In this document: positions 21,976-34,900 of the stretch, piece after piece
Layout: each line of letters begins with the position of its first letter
Numbering within the stretch: position 1 is the first letter of the stretch
NCBI RefSeq assembly: GCF_030035675.1
Contig: NC_084481.1
Span: 119,005,517 to 119,069,516, forward strand
Length of the DNA stretch: 64,000 bases
Direction of reading: 5' to 3'
Source of the DNA: Rhineura floridana
Taxonomy: Eukaryota; Chordata; Lepidosauria; Squamata; Rhineuridae
Notes under the pieces: model-generated
What the model saw: only the letters and a program-made list of their open reading frames with translations
What the model was told of the DNA's origin: nothing
Databases searched by the model: none
Made by a program: the position numbers and the translations under genes

Positions 21976-22399
21976 TAGGTTTTTTGTGGCATACATGCCT
22001 ATGGCCTCAATGCTTTATTTGTCCACACATATAGAAAATTGCAAGAACAGGAAAATGATTCAAGTTTGACAACCAGAAACGTTATTATTATAAAAATGCA
22101 AAAATTTACTTGCATTGTATCTTACTTTGAGGATGGGGCAGCCTTGTGTTTTAAGTTTTATTTTACAATGGAAACAGCTTAGTCTTGAAATTATTGACTT
22201 TTTGATAGGAATTCTCAAGATTTCAAAAACTACGTAATCCCTTCGTGTTTCAGAATAGTATCTCTGCTGCTGACCTGAATTTGCTTTCAGGTTAGCTTTC
22301 CCCGCCCCCATTCAAATCAGTTTGCAGCAATGTCACCTGTTATGTAAGTAGATTCGCTGCTTATTAAAGCAAAGTTGTGGACAAAGAGCGTGACTATGG

Positions 22400-22691
22400 G
22401 GTGGAGTTGTTGGGGAAGAGATACCAGGGGAATGCAGGAGACCTTGTTTGGAACTATCCCTTGAACTCCCGGACCTCGCAACCAACTTCCGACGGCACAA
22501 CTTAGAACTGTGGCGCGAGAGGAGGTGCCGGGAAAAGAGCGGGAGGCGGCGCGGAGAATGAACCAATCAAGCTCGCCTTCGCTTGATAAGCGCCCTTGGC
22601 ATCCTATAAGGAGACGCCGCACGCCGTAGAGGAATGTTGTTATGAGAACGCCCTGTGACTCGCAGGAGGTGCTGAGAGTGGGTTGTGAGAA
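22400..22691 (+). promoter_or_regulatory. CYP2R1: CYP2R1 promoter and 5' leader
   Basis: A CpG-rich stretch immediately upstream of the start codon contains CCAAT at 22563-22567 and a TATA-like CTATAAGG at 22604-22611. The start codon follows about 80 bases later, which predicts a short 5' leader of 50-60 bases beginning near 22635. CpG density continues into exon 1. No vitamin D response element was sought or claimed. Confidence 0.6.
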
Positions 22692-22913
22692 ATGTGGTTC
22701 GGGGGTCAAGTAGTGGGCTCAGCCACGGCGGCAGGTGCCGCTGCTCTCCTGCTGCTGGTACTGTCGCTGGTGGTGAGGCAGCTGCTGAAGCAGAGGCGGC
22801 CGGTCGGTTTCCCGCCTGGCCCGCGGGGGCTGCCCCTCATCGGCAATATTCACTCCTTGGCCTCCGAGCAGCCTCACATCTACATGAAGAGGCAGAGTCA
22901 GCTCTACGGGCAG
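22692..22913 (+). CDS. CYP2R1: CYP2R1 exon 1
   Basis: It encodes residues 1-74: a membrane anchor rich in Leu and Val, then the basic [10 protein letters not shown] stop-transfer segment and the hinge [15 protein letters not shown]. It ends ...QSQLYGQ before the donor CAG|GTACTT. The phase is 0. The ATG at 22692 is chosen because its protein aligns with the human N-terminus at nearly equal length. The open frame continues past the donor into intron 1, but that extension is not P450-like. Confidence 0.95.
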
Positions 22914-25900
22914 GTACTTAGGCAGGGCGGACGGGCCGACCGGTCGGAAAGAGCCAGCGGAGGTGGCTGTTGCAAGGGAGAAACTGCAGTCTGTGCAATG
23001 TACCAACCCGTCTCCCTGGGGAGACCAAGCGCTTCGTCGCCTTCATCCATCGGTCTACTTCTTACTGTTTCTAGGACATTAAGTTCTGAAACTTCTTTGA
23101 AACAACGAGGCTTTTCTTAATAACACGAGTAACGTAAAGCCTGAATCTTAACTTTTTGCAGACTTAGGTTTGCACTTAGTTCTTTGCGAGCCGGGGTCAA
23201 CTTCTGCTATCTCTGCCCGTGCTTTTGGACATGCACTGCCTTTTTGCAGTAAAGTCCTATAAATGCCTACCCTGAAGTAAGTCCCATTGAGTTAAATGGA
23301 GTAAGCCCCGTTAAGGCTCAGATTTGTTTCTATGTATAGGATTTCACTATTAGGCTAGGGTTTAAAATGGGGAATTACAGCGACCTACCTCACAAGATTT
23401 GTTGAGAGGGCAAACCTAATGTGAATGGTAAAGCAGGAAAGCGTTATGCAAGACTTGTAAGTGGTAAGGGACATAGGAAGTTGCCTTATACTGAGTCAGA
23501 CCATTGGTCCATCTCTAGCTCGTACTCTGTACACTGACTGGCACTTTTCAGAGTTTCAGGTAGGGCTCTCTCCCCAGCCCTGCCTGGAGACGGGATTGAA
23601 TTTGGGATCTTCTATAGGCAAGGCAGATGCTCTACCACAGACCTCTAGTTGTTCCCCAAGCAGTACATTCTGACTATGAAGCCTTTGTTCACTTGCCAAC
23701 TTTTACAATAAGCTGCCTAACTTGTCTGCCAGACATACTAGTACAGTATGGTGCTAATACTGCTAGTGAATACAGTTTACAAGTTCAACAGTTTTTTTAA
23801 AAAATAATAATTCTGTTTTACGTACACTTCATGACTGAAAGTCATGGCTGCACTCCTCAAAAGTTTCTGTCTCAACTCTTTTGAATGTTTACAGTGCCAT
23901 AGGGCTTTGTTCCTGTTTTACATTCTGGGCACTGTAAGCAAAGCTAGCAACTGTAGTATTAAAGTAGCTCCACCTCAAAGCTACTCAGGTTTGAGTTGTG
24001 AGCTGGAGGGCTTTCTTTTCTACATTGCTAAGAGAACTTGGTATCTTTTTTTGAAGTATTGTACACAATAAAGGAAGGAAGACTTCAGTAAAATAAACAC
24101 CTCTTTTCCTTTGTGATGTAGCACTGTATTGGCTTGCTAAACTTTAAGATTTATTAACTTTATGTTGCCTGCTGCTGCATAGTGATGGCATGCTGACCTA
24201 CACTGTGCATATACAAATGTTAACAAATAACATATGACAGTCATATTTATGTCATATGTTATCTCACATCTTTTTATCTTTAAAAATTATTTCCAAGGCT
24301 GCTAGAAAATCTTGGTAAAAGCATTTACAGCAAATAAAAATACACTTAAAGTTGCTAAATGCATAAAATCAGTCATATTACTGGCAGTTCACTATCCTAC
24401 AGGCCCCCTTCTGATTACTCTATAGAAAAGGCTTTTTTAAAAAAAGAAAAGTCTTAGAAATATAGGATGCTTTATATTGCAGAGAAGTCGCGGCCTTAGG
24501 AGGACAAATTGGGGTACTGTGTTTCTTCTGAGAAAAGATGACAGTTGACAAATCATAACACATGTCTCTAAAATAGCATCTGTTCACAGGGACAGGAAAA
24601 AGGATGACCTTTTTGACAGATGACAGATGTGTCTGCAGTAGACATTGCTTCCAGGACACCTGAAGCATTGTTTACTGCAGAGGTGCCTGTGCTGGTAAGG
24701 AGCGCCATTCCAGCCATGCTTGAGAGCTGCATGCAGCAGCCACAGTCCGGTAGACAAGGAGCCACATTCTGACTATGTCAGAGTGTGTGCCCCCCCCCCA
24801 ACGTCCCACACACCCAAAAAAGACTTTGTTAAAAGGAGCTTCTTTCCTGGAGGCTTTGTTGACTGAGGTATTACTGTATTCTGCATCTTGTATGATAGTT
24901 CCAAAAATGTGTATTGACATATAACATGATCTATGAATGAAGGCAAGCTGTAGTATTGTTATGCAATAGTAATCTTTTTACATAATTCATGCCGCTTACC
25001 TAGCATATTTGTGAGCATTAAACTAAGTTGGGTAGCATAATAGATATGCTTATATGAACTGAACAAGAAATAACATAGTTGAAGGGGGGGGAAATAGTAG
25101 TATTTCTTCCTTCACCTTATTTTAGACATTTTCTTGAAAGTGACATGTAATTTAATTTTTTTTAAAGGTATTTAGTCTTGATCTTGGAGGAATATCAACT
25201 ATTGTACTGAATGGCTATGATGCAATAAAAGAATGCCTTGTTCAGCAAAGTGAGGTTTTTGCAGACAGGCCACCTCTTCCTTTGTTCAAGAAGCTGACAA
25301 AAATGGGAGGTATGTATTATCATGGATGTTTTTTATAGAGGCTTATTAGTGCATTAGGTATCTGCTTTAAAAATGTGCTTGTAATTCTGTCTTCCAACTT
25401 ACTTTTAAAGAACAATCCTGAAAAAGATTTTCATTCATGTGTGCTTTCTGACTTGGTCTGCAAAATTCTTCAAGCTCTGTTCCAAAGGGCATTAGTGGGA
25501 AATCCAGGTTGAACCTGGCTATTGATATGCACTGTTGGAAACACTGTCCTTTTATAAAGACTGTTTTAGCCAGGAACAGTAAGGACTCAATCCAGCTCAC
25601 CTTTCCACTGGGCTGCGGGGAGTTGGATGCTGTGCACCCCCAGCTGCGCTGGCAGGTCCCAGCACTGCCAGCCTCTGCCAGCAGCAGCCCTCCAACACGG
25701 ATGAGTGGCGGTGCCACCAGCGGTCCACTGGGGATGGCCAGCCTGGCAGACAGAGGGCCAGCAGAAACCCTGAAAATGGGGCATTCTGGGGGTGTGGCTG
25801 GGGTGGAGTCATGGGGGAGGACACTTGCTCGAGATCCTCCTCGCATTCAGAGCCCTTCCTGGGTCCTGATCTGCCCAGAAACTCTGCCAGCCAAAAGGCT

Positions 25901-28900
25901 TGGGCAGTAAAAACATTTCCATGGTGGCATACAGGGAGTGCTTACTCCCCAGGAGGCCTGTTCATGGGAGCCAGAGCTTCCTGGCTGGCTTGTGTGTGCG
26001 GTGCCCAATGGAGCCAGCGATCAGCCAGGCTGGTGCCTCACAAGCGGAAGGAGGATCCTGTGGGGCTTTCTGCCAGCTTCTCCTCTGCTGGACCCCCTTC
26101 CGCCTGTTCCCCATCATTTGGATTGCTCTGTAAGATAGTTTCAGGCTGAATTTGAACTTTCTCAGATGCTGCTTTAAGTTTACACATTACTAAGCTGTTC
26201 ATGCTTAGGCCATATTTCTAATTAGCCTTTCCATTTCTAATCTTTAGTGGGGAATGCCATTGTTTTATGTTGCAAAAAATGGCACCACCAACACACAAGA
26301 GGGAGGTATTGCTAGACTTGGGGGAACTCTGAAGTATGTATGGGGAGTTGGGACCAATGGGACTTTAAGGAGGTGCTGACTGGTGGCAGGCAGGCAGTCT
26401 GGACAAGGGCACCCAAAATATGAATGAGGGGAGGTTCTCCCCATCCTTCCCTAGAATGAATGTCCTTCTGAAGCCCCCATCGAACTCTTCTCACTTCATA
26501 GGTTTCTGTAACAAACAGTGGAAAGGACGGCTGCAACAATAACCCTCAGGCAATTTCTTTCTCTTACACAGTAACATTGCTGCCAACCAGGTGTGGGGAG
26601 GAACAGCTAGAACACACGAGTAATATATGTTCATTTTTGTGCTAAGGTTAATATACATATAGGAAGCACTGCAACATTTTGCTTTGGTAATTGTATATCC
26701 CAAGGCAGTATGTCTTAACACACAATCTTTTTTGTTTTTTACTGAAGCACTAGCGGAGCTCTTCAGAATTGTCTGGGGGCTATTACACACTGGCTCCAAG
26801 GACATGGTAGAACCATCTGAGGCCCACTGTAATGAATTTGCTAGGCACTTCCAGGATAAAATCTCTAGCATCCGCCAGGACTTAGACTCCAGTGTTATAG
26901 CAGGTGAATCAAGCGAGGTATCCAGAGCACAGCCTTGTCCCAATTTCTTGGATGAGTTTCAGTTGGTACAGCTTGAGGACGTTGACAAGGTGCTTGGACA
27001 GGTTCATGGAACCACTTCTGTGCTGCATCCTTGCCCTTCTTGGCTAATAAAACCTAGCAGGGATGGAACAGCTGGCTGGGCCAGGGCAGTGATTAATGCC
27101 TCTCTGCGAGAGGGGGTGGTCCCTGGATGCCTGAAAGAGGCGGTAGTGAGACCACTCCTGAAGAGACCCTTCCTGCACCCAGAAAATCTTCATAACTATA
27201 GGCCGGTAGGAAATGTATCATTCCTGGGCAAGGTCCTTGAATGAGTGGTGGCAGGCCAGCTCCAGACATTCTTGGATGAGACCAATTATCTGGATCCATT
27301 TCAGTTGGGTTTCAGGCTTGGTTTTGGCATGGAAACAGCCTTGGTCTCCCTGTATGATGATGTCTGTGGAGAGAGAGACAGAGGGAGTGTGACTCTGTTG
27401 ATTCTCCTTGATCTCTCAGTGGCTTTCGATACCATCAACCATGGTATCCTTCTGGGAAGACTGGCTGAGTTGGGAGTGGGAGGGACTGCGTGGGGGTGGT
27501 TCCGCTCCTACTTGGCGGGTTGGCTTCAGAATATGGTGCTTGGGGAACATTGCTTGGCCCCCTGGACTCTCCAGTATGGGGTTCTGCAGGGGTCAGTTCT
27601 GTCCCCTATGCTGTTCAACATCTACATGAAACCGTTGAATGCGGTCATCCAGAGCTTTGGAGTGCGTTGCCATCAGTATGCTGATGACACACAGTTCTGT
27701 TTCTCCTTTTCATCTTCAGGTGAGGCTGTCAATGTGCTGAACCAGTGCCTGGCTGCGACAATGAACTGGATGAGGGCTAATAAACTGAGGCTCAATCCAG
27801 ACAAGACTGAGATGCTGCTAGTGGGTGGTTCTTCTGACTGGATGGTGGATGTCCAACCTGTCCTGGATGGGGTTGCACTCCCCCTGAAGGAGCAGGTTCG
27901 TAGCTTGGGGGTTCTCTTAGAACCATCTCTGTCACTTGAGGCTCAGGTAGCCTCAGTGGCACGGAGTGCCTTCTACCAACTTTGGTTGGTGGCCCAGCTA
28001 CTCCCTTATCTGGACAGGGATAACCTGGCTTCAGTTGTCTGTGCTCTGGTAATCTCCAAGTAAGATTACTGCAATGCACTCTACGTGGGGCTGCCTTTGA
28101 AGACGGTTCAGAAGCTGCAGCTTGTGCATAATGCAGCGGCCAGATTGCTAACAGGGACCAGACGGTTCGAACATATAAAACCAATTCTGGTCTGCTTGCA
28201 TTGGCTGCCTGTATGTTTCTGAGCTCGATTCAAGGTGCTGGTTTTAACCTATAAAGCCTTACATGGCTTAGGACCACAATAACTGATGGAATGCCTCTCC
28301 TGACATGAACCCACCCATACACTACGCTCAACATCCAAGGCCCTCCTCCGGGTGCCTACTCATAGGGAAGCTGAGAGTCTGGCAACAAGGGAGAGAGCCT
28401 TCTCAGTGGCAGCCCCCAAATTATGGAATGATCTCCCTGACGAGGTGCGCCTGTTGCCAACACTGTTATCTTTTCGGCACCAGGTCAAGACTTTCCTCTT
28501 GTCCCAAGCATTTTAGCATGTTTTTAAATTGCTTTTTTAAAAAATGTGTTTTTAAATTTGTATATTTGTTTTTAATTGTTGTAAACCGCCCAGAGAGCTT
28601 CGGCTATGAGGTAGTATACAAATGCAATAAATAAATAAACAAACATTGTAAGCACAGTATTAAGAGCTGAAAATACACCCTTTAAAGCAGTGGTTCTCAA
28701 ACTTTTTTTGGTTTGCGGTGCACTGTGAAACACAAAAAGTTTCTGGCACGCTTCATGTACAAAATTAAAAATATATTAATATATTTTAAACTATGAATAA
28801 AATTAACTATACAAATGGGTTTCTTCTCATTTTTAAAATATACTTTCATAATATTCATGGCACACCTAGTCACCTCTTGCGGCGCACCGTTTGAGAATCA

Positions 28901-31900
28901 CTGCTTTAAAGAAAAGTTGGGATTTCCTGGTTTCTGAAATGTATCTTGGTCACTAGAAATATATCTTGGTCACATCCAAAGATGTTCTGTTGTGAACATC
29001 TAGTGAAGCTGACTTTTAGAAGATTCAGGACAGACAAAAGAAAGTGCTTCTTCACACAGAACATAGTTAACCTATGGAATTGGCTTCCACAAGGGGCAGT
29101 GATGGTCACCAACTTAGATGGCTTTAAAAGAGGATTAGACAAATTCAAGGAGGATAAAGCTATCAATGGCTAATAGCCATGATGGATATGTTCTGCCTCC
29201 ATAATCAGAGGCAGTATGCTTCCAAATATCAGTTGCTAAAAACTGCAGGAGGAGAGTGTGCTCTTACGCTCAGGTCCTGCTTTTGGGCTTCCCATAGGCA
29301 TCTGGTTAGCCACTGTGAGAACAGATGCTGGACCAGATGGACCATTGGCCTGATCCAGCAGGCTCTTATGTTAACAAGCCCCATGTTAGTAAGTGTTCAA
29401 AATTTTTCCAACTGGTGAAAACTCCAGAGATTGGATTTCTTTTCCTTTGGGCAAGAGAGCCCTTGAGACTTAGGTGTCTTTGTAAAATCTTATTTACAAA
29501 CGATAGCAGAACATATTTGGGGCAAGCAGACTCACTTATATGATAGACAGCATGGCTACTAGTTCTGCATCAGGTTCTCAAAGATAGCAATTGCACCCTG
29601 AGGGATATATCTGTTTTGGCCAGCTCTGGATAATTTTCCTATAAATAAAAACCATATATAAATAAAAAAGCATATAAACTACGCTCAAAACAATGAATAA
29701 TTTAGAATTTAACAAGAGAACAACTTAATCAGCTCAAGACATCATTTTACCCTCAAATATGCAACTTCAATATATCTAACACCTGGCTCTGTATTTCTCT
29801 TCTTGACAACATAACGGCTCCTGCTGGGAGGAAGGGTGGGATATAAATAAATAAATAAAATAACCATTTGAACATCACAAAATTCTGATATGAGCTGTAT
29901 CTTGCCTTAATATTTATTATTACCCTGGTTTGATTACCAACTTTCAAAATGCCTCAGCTCAGTAATAATTCTTGCAAGTTGCTGGTTACACAAAGATCTC
30001 GAAACAATTTACAGCATATCTAAAAACGTCAGTATGAATACATTATAATATTGACACATTCTTACAAAAACACATACAATTCATAAAAGCACCCCCCCAA
30101 CTGCCCTTGAAAACTTTTGGCAGCACGCTAACAGCAAAAATAGCATTATAGTCCATCAAAAGCCTGGGGAAAAGATACGTTTTTACCTGGTGGTGAAAAG
30201 ATGCCAGTGATGGTGCAAGGCAGACCTGACTGTGGAGAACATTCTGCAGATGGGGAGCCAAAACCGAAAAGGCCCTCTCCTTTATTGTCTTGTATTGAGA
30301 GAGGCGTTAACTGAAGATATTGAGGTACTGAACCATAAAGTTCTTAAGTCAAAACCAGTACTTGAATTGGACTTGAATGTGTACAGGCAGCCTATGTAGC
30401 TGTAACTTAACTGGTGTTTTATTATCTGTTCACCTCTAACTTGTCAACAGTTGGGCAGCTTCATTCTACACTAATTGAATCTTCCAACCCATTTTAAAAG
30501 TCAGCCGCATGTACAGTACATTGCAGTAGTCCAAGCTTGAGGACATAAACAGACTTGAGAATAAAACATAATTACTGTAGCCAAGTTATCACTGTCCTAA
30601 TAGGGTTAGGCTGGTGAAAGGCGTTCCATGCCTTCGAGGTCACCTGTGCCCCAAGTGACAGTAATTGACCCCCCACACTATGAACCTGCTTCTTCAGAGG
30701 GAGTATGGCTCCATCAAGAGCAGGCTACACTCCACGCAGCCAGGCAGAGGAACCACCCACTAACAGCATCTCAGTCCATTCTCGATTAAGCTTTAGTTTA
30801 TTGACTGTCATCTCGTTCATTATTGCATCCAAGCACTGATTCAGCATGTTCACTGCCTCACCAACAAAAGATGAATAGGAGTAATATGTGTGTCATCAGT
30901 GTATTGGGGACAATGCTATGGATCTAGAAAATCTGTCTCCTCAAAGAGTACCTGGGCCCTAGTTGGTAACCACCTTCCCAGGGACTTTGCTCAGAAATTG
31001 TTAGACTAGTCTGAAATGGTTAAGATCTTTATTCATTGCATATGAATAAAGTCTCTCTTGGATATGCCACAAAACCACATTCCCAAACCCATTTTATAAT
31101 TTTTCTATTTTTCATATCATTTTGTTGCCACTTTAAAGCAGTGCTCGTGTGTTCAAACCCGCTGAAAATTGTGTATACATATTTTCATCAGCAATTTCAC
31201 TCTGCATATCTTTATCCTACTTTGTAATATGTCCTCTGCCCCCACACTGCCTTCATCTAGCTCCAATAAAAAAAGTTGAGAATATTTTTGCCTTGCCGTT
31301 GATTTTTTGAAAAAGATTGTTGAATCCTTTAAATATTTGTCATCTGGGTATTCAGGAAGTTTTGTATTTGAGATATCAATAAAGGTAATATGTTCAGATC
31401 TCATATTTACTAATTCACAATAGATTTTTTTAAATCACATGTAAATCTGTATATCTGTCAATTCTATGTTCTTGTAGCAATTCAAAGTTCCCCAAACATT
31501 AACGTTAAAAGTGTTATATTTAATTACAGATGCCAGAGATGGTAGATCAGCTGCTATTTAAATCTGTATTTATCCCAGTCCTCCAAAATATTTATAATTG
31601 CTTTTATCATAATAAACTTGCCTTTAATTCTTTTTTTAAAAAAACCAAACTAAGGCTTAGCTGGAGTAAGTCCCATTGAACCCAGTGGAGCTTACTTCTG
31701 AGTGGATATGTATTGGATTGCAGCCTAAGACAAGCAAAGGCGCCCTACTTCTTCATTTAATGAAACAGAATACTGCCTTTTTCTAACTATATGTACAGTG
31801 GCTGAATGCTGATCTCAAACCAAACCTTGCTGGTAAAATTGTCCATTCAGGGAAGTATTTCAATTCCTTAGCTCCCAGCCATCAATAAATATTTTTTTGT

Positions 31901-34900
31901 TACTATTAGCAAACTATTGTCACCCAGCAGCTAAAACCTTACTTTGTTTTTTTTAAAAGTATTGTCTTTCTTACTTTGTTTCACTATTTATTTTTATGTT
32001 GCATGATCTTAATTGCTTAACTAGTTTAAGTACTGTTGTAGACTTGTGCTTTGTTGCAAAATAATTATCTTAGGTTTTTATATAGCCTGGCACTGGCTGG
32101 TACATAATAAGGTCCTGAATAATGGCTTCTGAGGCTGTTACTTTAAGCCTCTGAATTTGTTTCACATCCTGCTTCTGAGCTGGAATTGAATAAAACAGCT
32201 TTTCAGTTTGAATCCAACCCAACAAAGAGAAATAGCTTTTGGAGCAAGGTGTCACTAAGCTGACTTGTTGGGGCAACTGCAGGATTGTGCTTTTTCCCGT
32301 TGGGGACTGATGCTAGGGTGAGGGTCCAAAAAAGACGATGGTGAGGGTCCAAAAAGGTACTTTCAACATGTCTACTCACAAGAAAACCTTGGTTGTACAG
32401 AAATAGTTAATCTTTGTACACTGCCTAGCACTGCCTACCTGTGTATCTGCCTCTTCCCCCTGCTTAACTTTCCTAAATGCAATTAAACATTTTACAAAAA
32501 TCACTAGTATATTCTCCTTGAAAGGAAACTTGGCAAAAAGCTGCCCTGACACTTCAGAGAAATGGGGAAGGCAAAAAAGCACTTAAAACATTATTATACA
32601 GCCACAAGAGTGACTATATACTATAGCCAGCATGGATTTTTCACATTCTGCCATGTTAAACTGAAAATATCCCCCATGCCATTCTGCTGCTTTCCATAAG
32701 TTCATCTCAAAACAAGATCTTACAAAACTTAGTCCTGAACTCAGAAACGCTTGCTTAACAACCCTCTATGTTTTCAGGGCGATACATAAAACACTCAGAG
32801 AATCTAGAGTTCAAAGTGTAAAACAAGAGGGGAAAAAATCCAGACCCCTGTTGGACTGTCAGTGATCTCATAATTTGTTGAAATTAATTAAAAATCAGCT
32901 ATGTTCAGAGTCCCTGTAATCCTATTACTGACCTTGCCCCATACTCTGACCTGCAGTTTAAAAGTTAAATTAATTTAAGAAATTTAACATTGAAGTCTGT
33001 GATAGCTCAGGCATGCTCAGTAAGAACCAACTGTCAGTGTTCTAAAAGCCAGACTAACAGCTGTTTGGCTTGGCTAATCAAGAGGCCACACCCACGCCAT
33101 ACATGTATACCATTTTAAAGAGCCATGGCTTCCCCAAAGAATCCTGGGAAGTTTATTTTGTGAAAGGTGTTGAGAGTTATTAGGCATTTTCCTGACAGAG
33201 CTCCAGTGGCCAGAGTGGTTTAACAGCCAGCCCCTCTTCTAATGAGTGTAGTTCTGTGAGGGAGATAAGACGTCTCCTAGTAACTCTCAGCACCTTTCAC
33301 AAACTACACTTCCCAGGATTCTTTGGAGGAAGTCATGACTGTTTCAAGTGGAATAAATGTTTGGTGTGGATGTGACCAGGGACAGCTTTGGTTTAAATTT
33401 GGGTGGGAGATTACATGCATCTGCTATAAAATGAAAAAGTGGGGAAAATGCTGAAAAACAATGATACTGTTCATATTTTCCTTTTGTAAAGGAAAGGGGC
33501 TTTCCCTCTGCCCAGTGCCCACCCACCCAATCTTCTCCCCTCCCTCCCTTTCTCCTCCACCAGAGCAGTTTCACCTATTTTAAGCATGATTGCACAGGAG
33601 TAAATTCCATTGAACTCAATAAGCATGTAAATGATCAAACCTCCCCCTTTTTACCGATCTTCCCTCCTCCTCCCTCCCTCCCCCTTCTCATCCCCCCTGA
33701 TGGTCAGTTTCACCTTTCCTAAGCATTATTGCAGGGGAATAAATCCCACTGAACTCATAAACATGCAAATGATCAAACCTGCCCTCCTCCTCCCCTTGCC
33801 GTCCTGCCTGCTCCCCTCCCTCTCTTCCCCTCTGCCCTTCTCCTCCCTCCTCCTCCCCCCCACCCCTGCTTTTCCTCCCCTCCCCATCCCCTGTGGTCAG
33901 TTTCACCTATCCTAAGCATGATTGCAGGGGAGTAAATCCCACTGAACTCAGTAAGCATGCAAATGATCAATCCATTCTCAGCAAACTTGCACAGGATCCC
34001 ATTTCTTACCTCCCGGATTAAAAAGCAGAGAAATTCACTAATAGGCAAAAAACCTTGCAGTTTAAGAACGTACCTATAGCCAACAGATATTTCTATCAAA
34101 CTTTATAAAGCAGGGAAATTGGGAGCTATAGTGAATGCACCAGAGGAGCAGGAGACCTGACCTTTCTGAGATATTGTACTGCCCTACAAATGTGTAAAAA
34201 TGCAAACACAATTTGGCTTGGTCTTTCACAGTCCTATCCGTTTCCTGTTGGAAGAATTTGGTAACATGTGCCTCTGAGCATATGGTCTCCTGCTCCCCTG
34301 GTGCATTCACTTTGAGCTCATCTACACAGCAGTGCTACTGACATTCCCTTTTAATTTGCATGGTTCACATGATGTTACTGGCAAACAGAAGCTATCACGC
34401 AGTTTCCCCCCTGTAAATCCGTCCTAACCCAATCTGCTGATAATATGAAAAGTTTAGAACAATATGGCTCCTCCCCAGTCCACAAGTTTTTGAAGATGGT
34501 TTGCTTCGATGGTTTTTAGTGGGCAGGTAGATTGTCGCTTTCAGCAACTTCCCTTTCTCCTCCTACTAACTCTCCCATGAATTCCATTTTGTTTTCAGTG
34601 CTTTATCTAGCAACTTCTGACTGCTCTGTCCTCCCCCCTTCACTGTTTGCTGCAGCTCTTCTTTCTTCCCGACTACCTTCACTCCTTGTAACTAGCAGTG
34701 GGAACTGCAATTGGATTTTATCATTCTGTCTCATATTCTCTATCTTTACAGAGAGAATTTTGAAGTAACTTCTCCCCTTGGTTTCTGATTTTTTTCCTAA
34801 AAATCTAAAGTGGGTTTTTTAAGAAGTTGCCTCAAAAATATCAATATTGTTATTTTCTGAAAATATCTATCAATATTGATATTTTGAGAAAATATCAATA

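Noticed and set aside
4000-22400. Calcitonin/CGRP (CALCA) exons expected from gene order
   Set aside because: I looked for the calcitonin and CGRP peptide signatures and the signal-peptide exon and saw none, so only the promoter-like signal at 3648-3716 is reported, without a gene name.
22914-23120. Extension of the exon 1 frame past the donor
   Set aside because: Residues after LYGQ have no P450 similarity, and exon 2 resumes the family sequence exactly, so this is intron read-through.
26684-28063. Host gene in intron 2
   Set aside because: The frame is L2 reverse transcriptase with YADD and an L2-type 3' end, so it is a LINE.
33631-33915. Proline- and serine-rich protein frame
   Set aside because: It is a reading of the polypyrimidine tandem array; both strands give low-complexity frames.
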